Assembly (NCBI GenBank): GCA_012837835.1
Contig: DUQK01000037.1
Coordinates: 1 to 64,000, forward strand
Origin: Christensenellaceae bacterium
Lineage (GTDB): Bacteria > Bacillota > Clostridia > Christensenellales > Aristaeellaceae
Length of the DNA: 64,000 nt
Direction of reading: 5' to 3'
Of the stretch, positions 58,251 through 64,000 are shown piece by piece. A program made the position numbers and the translations under genes. The notes beneath the pieces are model-generated. The model made no database searches, had not been told where the DNA came from, and worked only from the letters and a program-made list of their open reading frames with translations. Each line of letters opens with the position of its first letter. Position 1 is the stretch's first letter.

Positions 58251-58580
58251 TTGTTTAAACGCATTTTGTTGTTATCTTTCCTTTGCGTTGCGGTGTTTTT
58301 TCTTATCTCCCTCATGGTATATAGTGAAAGTGATACAAAGCCTATAATTGTGCGTAGCGCACAAGTTGTACCGTACATAGTTTCAAAGCCAATTGAGCCT
58401 TGTAATTTATCATGTAAAACGCATGAAATAAATACAAAAATGCTGCTTATATATAAGCCTAATTTTGAATACATGTTTTCAAATAGGGCTTTTACCGATG
58501 CTAATGGCGTAGTGCTTAGTGATAAAGTATATTATAGAGCTGCATTTACTTCCTTTCGATTGCATGAGAGCGCAGGGTGA
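58251..58580 (+). CDS. Small membrane-anchored protein of unknown function
   Basis: Not recognised. The predicted protein has 109 residues: a basic N-terminus (FKRI), one hydrophobic segment (LLLSFLCVAVFFLISLMVY, about 5-24) that is a signal anchor or signal peptide, and an outer part with two close cysteines (PCNLSCKT). TTG 58251 is chosen because GGGAGGGAGA lies just upstream and after the promoter; the long open frame to the left reaches across the promoter. It lies 41 bp before secD and probably shares its transcript. It could be a signal or envelope protein, but nothing more can be said. Confidence 0.55.
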   Translation: MFKRILLLSFLCVAVFFLISLMVYSESDTKPIIVRSAQVVPYIVSKPIEPCNLSCKTHEINTKMLLIYKPNFEYMFSNRAFTDANGVVLSDKVYYRAAFTSFRLHESAG

Positions 58581-58621
58581 TTAGTAGCGCATACTTAAAT
58601 AAATTATAGAAAGGAAAAAAT

Positions 58622-59926
58622 ATGTTAAAGAAAATAAATTTTAAATCAAAGCATATAGCGCTTGTAACCGTTGTGATATTGTTCCTGTTAACGGTTGTAT
58701 CTTGTTTCCTAGGCGTGAGAGGTCAAAAGCTAGATAGCATAGGTCTATATAAGCTGTTGCCTTGGATACCTATCCCGAGCGAAAAATTTGAATGGCGTAC
58801 AGCGCTTGTTCCCGGGGCGGATTTTGGAGTAACCGAAGCTATAAGCTTCACATTTAATGAGGGAGTAGAGGAAGAAAAGAGTGAAGTAGTTCGTACGCTT
58901 TCAAGCAGGCTTTCAAACTACGGGCTTTCAAGCTTTTCTATTGAAGAACATGAAGGCAATTACCAGCTAAAGCTGCCTAATGATATCATAAATTCAGATA
59001 AACTTGAGCTTCTACTTTCAAAGGGTGAATTCAGCTTTGCAGGTCCCGATGGTGAGGACTTTCTGTCCGGTAAGCATATAACTAGGGCAAATGTGGCGCC
59101 TGCAGATCAGACAGGCTCCAGTTGGTATTTAGCATTTGAGCTTGATAGTGAGGGAAAAGACATATTTGCCAAAAAAACCACCGAGCTTGTGAACGAGATG
59201 ATGTTGGTTAAAAGAGATGGGGTAGAACTAGTAAGGGCAAGCATAGCGGAGCCTTTAGTAGACGGCGGCGCTTCTATACCTGGGTTTACATTTGATGATG
59301 CGTATATAAACGCTATACTAATGAAATCAGGCGCGCTGCCCTATGAATTAAATGTTGGTGAAACCCTTGAAGGCGAACCTATGCTTGGCGAAAACTCTCT
59401 GAATGGGGTAATTATAGCGCTATGGATAGTTATAGCGGTTATAATGCTGGTATTCCTCATTAAATATCGCCTTGCAGGTCTTGCGGGGCTGTGGACTGTT
59501 GCTTCAAACATATGTTTGAGTTGGCTTATTATTGCATTAATACAAGCTGGTTTTAACCTAAGTTCACTACTAGCCTTTACCTTGTCAACTATAATATTGG
59601 TATGTAATATTTTAATGCTGTTTCAAGGTATGTCGGATGACTTAAAGAGCGGAAGGTCTGCAAAGCAGTCCCTAAAGGATTCCTATGCTTCAAATGGAAA
59701 GCTGGGGCTTGATATAATGCTCGCTCTGTTCTTCTTCGCGCTTATAATCATAATAATGGATACTGGTGTTATAGGGCATTTCATGCAGCTATTTGCAGTA
59801 TGTATGTTGGTAAACATAATAATGGTGCAATTAGGCTTTAGACTTATGCTTAACAGTATGTTTAATCTATTTGGAGAAAAAACCAGCCTATACATAACCG
59901 CTAATACTCAGGGGGTGAGGGAATGA
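58622..59926 (+). CDS. secD: Divergent SecD-like protein-export membrane protein
   Basis: Membrane protein of 434 residues. One N-terminal helix (about 13-32) is followed by a large external region (about 35-255) resembling the SecD P1 domain (LSSRLSNYGLSSFSIEE; LLSKGEFSFAGPDG) and then five helices. The position before secF, recJ and rel supports the assignment. The usual LGLDLRGG motif is replaced by LVPGADFG. The fourth-helix motif GMAVDANVLI, with the Asp linked to proton coupling, appears as STIILVCNILML. It may therefore be a degenerate or repurposed SecD. Start ATG follows AGAAAGG. It overlaps secF by 4 bp (ATGA). Confidence 0.75.
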   Translation: MLKKINFKSKHIALVTVVILFLLTVVSCFLGVRGQKLDSIGLYKLLPWIPIPSEKFEWRTALVPGADFGVTEAISFTFNEGVEEEKSEVVRTLSSRLSNYGLSSFSIEEHEGNYQLKLPNDIINSDKLELLLSKGEFSFAGPDGEDFLSGKHITRANVAPADQTGSSWYLAFELDSEGKDIFAKKTTELVNEMMLVKRDGVELVRASIAEPLVDGGASIPGFTFDDAYINAILMKSGALPYELNVGETLEGEPMLGENSLNGVIIALWIVIAVIMLVFLIKYRLAGLAGLWTVASNICLSWLIIALIQAGFNLSSLLAFTLSTIILVCNILMLFQGMSDDLKSGRSAKQSLKDSYASNGKLGLDIMLALFFFALIIIIMDTGVIGHFMQLFAVCMLVNIIMVQLGFRLMLNSMFNLFGEKTSLYITANTQGVRE

Positions 59927-60576
59927 ACGCTAAATTCAAAACTTCTTTGTTAATATCTGTAGCTGTAATCATAATTGGCATCGCACTTGCTTTTGCCGGT
60001 ATATCATTCACGTTTGAAGGTCCTGCAAAATATGTTGTGGAGTTTTCTCAAATTTGGCTGTGTATGTTCGCGGGAGTTGTGTTTGCGCTCTTATTTGGTT
60101 TTGTAAGGTATGATAGGGTGTACGCTATCGCGCTTTCAACAAGTGTGTTGCATGATTATCTTATGAGCCTTGCACTAATAAGCATAGTAAGCCTTCTAGT
60201 GCCTGAAATAACTCAAATTCCTGCAGCTAATGCAGTTCCCTTTATATTGGTCAGCGCAATTGCGTTTACATTGGCTCAGGCGCTGCCTGTAATAAACAAG
60301 GCGGCTCAGCTGTACCGCAGCACTTCAAGAAGGGATATGCCTGTAGAAGATATTGTTGTAAATTCAGTTAAAGAAAGCAGAAGTCAGCGTATTACGATAC
60401 TCGTTGTTGAACTGATTTTCATGGTTGCGCTATTGTTTGGCGGTAAGGGAATGCTTGCCGTAATTATCCCTATAATTATAATAGCGCTGGTATCATTCTA
60501 CTCAGCAGAAAATCTGGCGAGCCATTTTTGGGCGCTAGCTGTATCAAAACTAAGACCCGGAAAACAATCTAGGTGA
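59923..60576 (+). CDS. secF: Divergent SecF-like protein-export membrane protein
   Basis: Membrane protein of 217 residues with about five or six helices, shorter than typical SecF (about 300) and with a reduced external domain. SVLHDYLMSLALISIVSLL matches the SecF HDVL region, and the loop SRRDMPVEDIVVNSVKESRSQR matches the conserved E..N.S..E...R segment. The intervening GYSINDTVVVFDRI motif is replaced by IAFTLAQALPVINKA, so the residues thought to couple protons are missing, as in its partner. Overlaps secD by 4 bp. Confidence 0.72.
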   Translation: MNAKFKTSLLISVAVIIIGIALAFAGISFTFEGPAKYVVEFSQIWLCMFAGVVFALLFGFVRYDRVYAIALSTSVLHDYLMSLALISIVSLLVPEITQIPAANAVPFILVSAIAFTLAQALPVINKAAQLYRSTSRRDMPVEDIVVNSVKESRSQRITILVVELIFMVALLFGGKGMLAVIIPIIIIALVSFYSAENLASHFWALAVSKLRPGKQSR

Positions 60577-60584
60577 TTTACAAT

Positions 60585-60613
60585 GCGCGCTTTAATTTAA
60601 GCGCGCTTTTCTT
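60585..60613 (+). terminator. GC-rich hairpin abutting the recJ start codon
   Basis: GCGCGCTT (60585-60592) pairs perfectly with AAGCGCGC (60599-60606), followed by TTTTCTT up to 60613; the recJ ATG begins at 60614. It would terminate the secDF transcript or attenuate recJ. Confidence 0.75.
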
Positions 60614-62902
60614 ATGCTTAAAATAGTCAACAGAAATACAGAATATAATATAGAAGGTCTGCCAAAGTGGATGAGTACCCTTTTATATGCTAGGGGTATA
60701 AAAAGCCGAAAAGAGGCGGACGCTTTTCTATCGCCCGATTTAAATCAGCTTTATGACCCTTACTTGCTTAGCGATATGAATAAGGCGGTTTCTATAATAA
60801 ATAACGCTAAAAAGCTTAATAAGCGAATAGTTATATATGGCGACTACGATGTAGACGGCATATGCGCAAGTGTTATATTACATGAAACTCTGCGTACTAT
60901 GGGAATAGCCACTATTATATACATACCCGATAGGTTTGATGAGGGTTATGGTTTAAATGAAGAAGCTGTAACTAAGCTATCAAAAGAGGCGGATATACTC
61001 ATATCAGTTGACTGCGGTATTACAAGTGTAAAAGAGGTAGAGCTCGCCAAAAAACTCGGCATGCAGGTTGTAATTACAGACCACCACACATTGCCTAATA
61101 AACTTCCCGCTGCTGATGCTATAATATCTCAGCTTATAGGCGATTATCCTTTTAAAAGTCTATGCGGTGCGGCGCTCGCTTGGAAGCTAAGCGCTGCGCT
61201 TAAAGGAATGGATTATGCTTTAGCTCAGATAGATTTATGTGCGCTTGCCACAGTTGCAGATATGGTACCTTTGCTAGGTGAAAACAGAGTAATAGTAAGC
61301 TACGGCTTAAAACAAATAGAGCGGACAAAGCGTGAGGGACTCATAGCGCTTAAAACTGTATCGGGAATAGCTGAGGGCGGTGAAGTAAGCAGTGAACAGG
61401 TGGCGTATTATATGGCGCCAAGGCTTAATGCAAGCGGAAGGTTATCAAGTGCTAAGCTTGCAGTTGAGCTTTTGATGGAGAAAAACCCGGGGCGTGCCTT
61501 TAATCTTGCGGGTGAGCTTGACAGGTTAAATTCCCTCCGAAGGCAGGAGGAAAACAACGTTCTATCAGAAGCTAAGAATATGCTTAAATCTTTTGATAGT
61601 TACAGTTATCGCTCTATAGTAGTAGTGGGTGAAAATTGGAACAGCGGCGTGCTTGGACTTGTCGCAGGCAAAATTGCCGAGTTTTATAATTACCCAACAG
61701 TAGTACTTTCGATAGACGGCGAAAATTGCGTGGGCTCGGCGAGGAGTGCGGGGGATATTAACCTATATGAAGCGCTTAATACATGTAGCGATATTTTTAC
61801 CCGATTTGGAGGGCATGAAAAGGCAGCAGGGCTAAGTATAAATAAGGGAAATATTGAAGCATTTATTGAGCGGTTCGATAAAGAGGTTAAGAAACAGCTC
61901 TCCACAGGCGATATTATCCCCCAAGCTTACTACGACTTTGAGCTTGATTTAAACCATGCAAATTTAGAAATGGTAGAAAGCTTATATAGGCTTGCTCCCT
62001 TTGGAATAGGCAATCCGGAACCGCAATTTTTATCTAGGGATGTAAATGCGCTATACCCAAGGGCAGTGGGCGCTGATGGCAAGCACTTAAAGCTTGTATT
62101 GCAGCAGGATAGTAGTATGGTAGACGCTATAGCTTTTAACAAAGGTGATAAGATAAACTCACTCCGTGGGAATATGGATGCACTATATACCCTTGATATA
62201 AATCAATATATGGGAAAGACTACAGTCCAGTGTAAGGTAAAGCATATAATAAGTGGTGATGATATTTTTACTAAAGATATGTTCGCGCAGCAGGAAATAC
62301 TTTTGCAGGATTTAATGTTATGCTTGTCGAATAGTAGTAATAGGGTTTCTGTACCATATAAGTCGGAAGCCCCTAAAATATCGGGAATTAGGGGAACTCT
62401 GCTGTTTTGCAGAACATATGAAACTGCAACGCGCATATCAAAACTTTACCCCGATATGGACAGGCTTATATTTGATGTTAAGGATGTAAGGTTGTATAAT
62501 TCTATTCTGTATTCCTCAGGGTTAGGCGGAATTAAAAGCCGCTATAAAACCGTATACCTGTGCGATGGAATTCTTCACCCTAAAGAAGCTAACGTAATAA
62601 AGGGCATTATCCCGGAGGTAAACGTAATTGCACTTGAAAGAACGCAGGAAATGTCAGAATTACTACGCAGCATTTCAGTTTCTATTGAGGAATTAAGGGA
62701 AGGGTATATAAGCGCGAAGCAATTAGGCACGCTGGATAATCTATCTTGGAATAGTACAAAGAAAAAAGTCTGTCTTTATATTCTGGATGAGCTTAAACTA
62801 ATCAGCTTATTCGGCGATACTACGGCATTTTCAATGCTGCCCATGAAGAAATGTAACCCCATGGATAGTAAGCTATTTAATTATTTAAGCAAGGAGGTGT
62901 AA
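60614..62902 (+). CDS. recJ: Single-stranded-DNA-specific exonuclease RecJ
   Basis: 5'-3' exonuclease for recombination and mismatch repair, 762 residues. The DHH domain has IYGDYDVDGICASV, SVDCGITS and ITDHHTLPN; the DHHA1 domain has VVVGENWNSGVLGLVAGK and RFGGHEKAAGLSI. A C-terminal extension of about 200 residues, typical of Bacillota RecJ, follows the OB region. ATG 60614 fits the family N-terminus, but no Shine-Dalgarno precedes it because a terminator-like hairpin occupies that place. rel starts 1 bp after its stop. Confidence 0.95.
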   Translation: MLKIVNRNTEYNIEGLPKWMSTLLYARGIKSRKEADAFLSPDLNQLYDPYLLSDMNKAVSIINNAKKLNKRIVIYGDYDVDGICASVILHETLRTMGIATIIYIPDRFDEGYGLNEEAVTKLSKEADILISVDCGITSVKEVELAKKLGMQVVITDHHTLPNKLPAADAIISQLIGDYPFKSLCGAALAWKLSAALKGMDYALAQIDLCALATVADMVPLLGENRVIVSYGLKQIERTKREGLIALKTVSGIAEGGEVSSEQVAYYMAPRLNASGRLSSAKLAVELLMEKNPGRAFNLAGELDRLNSLRRQEENNVLSEAKNMLKSFDSYSYRSIVVVGENWNSGVLGLVAGKIAEFYNYPTVVLSIDGENCVGSARSAGDINLYEALNTCSDIFTRFGGHEKAAGLSINKGNIEAFIERFDKEVKKQLSTGDIIPQAYYDFELDLNHANLEMVESLYRLAPFGIGNPEPQFLSRDVNALYPRAVGADGKHLKLVLQQDSSMVDAIAFNKGDKINSLRGNMDALYTLDINQYMGKTTVQCKVKHIISGDDIFTKDMFAQQEILLQDLMLCLSNSSNRVSVPYKSEAPKISGIRGTLLFCRTYETATRISKLYPDMDRLIFDVKDVRLYNSILYSSGLGGIKSRYKTVYLCDGILHPKEANVIKGIIPEVNVIALERTQEMSELLRSISVSIEELREGYISAKQLGTLDNLSWNSTKKKVCLYILDELKLISLFGDTTAFSMLPMKKCNPMDSKLFNYLSKEV

Positions 62903-62903
62903 A

Positions 62904-64000
62904 ATGGCTCGCTCAGCTTTTAGGGCAATGACCCTGCAGGAGATGATGGACAGGGTACAAAAAGCACATCCTGATGAAGATGTGTCCATAATAGAAAAGG
63001 CGTATAAATTTGCAGCCAACGCTCATGACGGTCAAATGCGCAAGAGCGGAGAGCCATATTTTACGCATCCGGTTTTTGTTGCGAGTATACTGACACAAAT
63101 TATGCTTGATATTCCCACAATAGTTGCGGGTTTGCTTCATGATACGGTTGAGGACTGCGAGCATGTAACCTTCGAAACTATAACCGAACATTTCGGCGAT
63201 GAAGTGGCGATGCTGGTTGACGGCGTTACAAAGCTAGGAAGGCTCAATTTTAGGGACAGGGAAGAGCAGCAGGCGGAATCTCTCCGTAAGATGATACTTG
63301 CCATGGGGCGGGACATCAGAGTGGTTGTAATAAAGCTTGCGGATAGGCTTCATAATATGCTGACTCTCGGCTATCTATCAGAAGATAAACAGCTATCTAT
63401 ATCGCGCGAAACGCTAGAAATATATGCGCCTATAGCCCACAGGCTTGGCGTATATACTATTAAGCAGGAGCTTGAGGACCTTACCCTAAGCTTTATAGAT
63501 CCGGAGGGTTACCGCAATGTCGCCATACGTGTTGGCGCTAGGAGAGCTGAAAGAGAAGAGCAAATAAATACCATAATTGAAATACTCAGATCCAAATTAA
63601 ATGAGATGGGTATTGAGAACTTCGAAATAGCTGGAAGGCCTAAGCATATATACAGCATATACCGTAAGATGGTATTGCAAAACAGACATTTTGAACAGAT
63701 TTATGATTTGATTGCCGTTCGCGTATTGGTTGAGAATATACCCGATTGTTATACAGTGCTAGGTGCTGTACATACTCTTTGGAACCATATGCCCATGCGT
63801 TTTAAGGACTATATTTCGGTACCGAAGAACAATATGTATCAAAGCCTTCATACTACGCTTGTGGGCGGTAGAACTATACCTACTCCCTTTGAAGTGCAGA
63901 TACGCACATATGAGATGCACAAGGTTGCTGAATACGGTATAGCAGCGCACTGGAACTACAAAGAAGGCGGTAAGGATAAAACGCTTGATAAAAAGCTCTA
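62904..64000 (+). CDS. rel: Bifunctional (p)ppGpp synthetase/hydrolase Rel, 5' part
   Basis: Stringent-response enzyme, cut by the window end after 365 codons. The N-terminal HD hydrolase domain shows RKSGEPYFTHP, LLHDTVEDCE and KLADRLHNMLT. The synthetase domain shows GRPKHIYSIYRKM, YDLIAVRVLV, FKDYISVPKNNMYQSLHTT and FEVQIRTYEMHKVAEYGIAA. The RFKD tetrapeptide is the RXKD motif of Mn-dependent bifunctional Rel/SpoT enzymes, not the EXDD of RelA. ATG 62904 follows AAGGAGGTGT. The frame stays open to base 64000. It follows recJ directly; apt, usually between them in Bacillus, is absent. Confidence 0.96.
   Translation, partial: MARSAFRAMTLQEMMDRVQKAHPDEDVSIIEKAYKFAANAHDGQMRKSGEPYFTHPVFVASILTQIMLDIPTIVAGLLHDTVEDCEHVTFETITEHFGDEVAMLVDGVTKLGRLNFRDREEQQAESLRKMILAMGRDIRVVVIKLADRLHNMLTLGYLSEDKQLSISRETLEIYAPIAHRLGVYTIKQELEDLTLSFIDPEGYRNVAIRVGARRAEREEQINTIIEILRSKLNEMGIENFEIAGRPKHIYSIYRKMVLQNRHFEQIYDLIAVRVLVENIPDCYTVLGAVHTLWNHMPMRFKDYISVPKNNMYQSLHTTLVGGRTIPTPFEVQIRTYEMHKVAEYGIAAHWNYKEGGKDKTLDKKL

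Overview
The window looks like chromosomal DNA of a monoderm Bacillota, most likely a Clostridia-type anaerobe. Evidence: strong GGAGG ribosome binding sites with frequent GTG/TTG starts, sigma-A promoters of the TTGACA-17-TATAAT kind, a T-box in front of thrS, a TPP riboswitch in front of the ECF component thiT, a CtsR-type heptad site in front of clpB, a FPQTG sortase signal, and the gene orders yybS-rplI-dnaB and secDF-recJ-rel. No rRNA, tRNA, CRISPR array, insertion sequence or prophage was recognised.

Layout. (1) 0.2-6.6 kb: LacI regulator, GH31 glycosidase, two CUT1 permeases and a sugar-binding protein. A LacI-type operator lies at the lacI promoter and a perfect 22-bp version lies inside the GH31 gene. 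(2) 6.8-16.1 kb: a YesM/YesN-type two-component pair divergent from a second CUT1 operon (binding protein, two permeases, cytoplasmic GH66 dextranase-like enzyme, an (alpha/alpha)6 GH125-like enzyme), with two 39-bp direct repeats between them. Neither sugar operon has an ATPase; a stand-alone MsmK/UgpC-type ATPase at 56.6 kb could energise both. (3) 16.3-27.3 kb: sortase-anchored beta-helix surface protein, iron alcohol dehydrogenase, tadA, nitroreductase, a 1180-residue secreted SdrD_B-repeat protein, an orphan solute-binding protein and a galactokinase-like GHMP kinase. (4) 27.3-40 kb: thiT with TPP riboswitch, a ParE/ParC-type topoisomerase pair, yybS-rplI-dnaB, yhaM, an MFS transporter, and thrS with T-box. 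(5) 40-46.8 kb: SorC regulator, RbsB/RbsA/RbsC-type transporter, a TrpA-like TIM barrel and an FGGY kinase, an arrangement recalling the lsr operon but with a TrpA homologue where an aldolase is expected. (6) 46.8-51.5 kb: XRE-cupin regulator and potABCD, with a remnant of an AAA ATPase gene under the promoter. (7) 51.5-56.4 kb, minus strand: clpB, pgsA, guaB. (8) 56.5-64 kb: msmK, an AT-rich gap with a cluster of DnaA-box-like sequences, a small membrane protein gene, degenerate secD/secF, recJ and the 5' part of rel, which is cut by the window end.

The most interesting items are the SorC/TrpA-like/FGGY operon, the DnaA-box cluster at 57.8 kb, the paired LacI operators, the direct repeats at the two-component-controlled promoter, and the SecD/SecF pair that has lost its most conserved motifs. 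All assignments come from reading the sequence and from memory of protein families; no database search was run.
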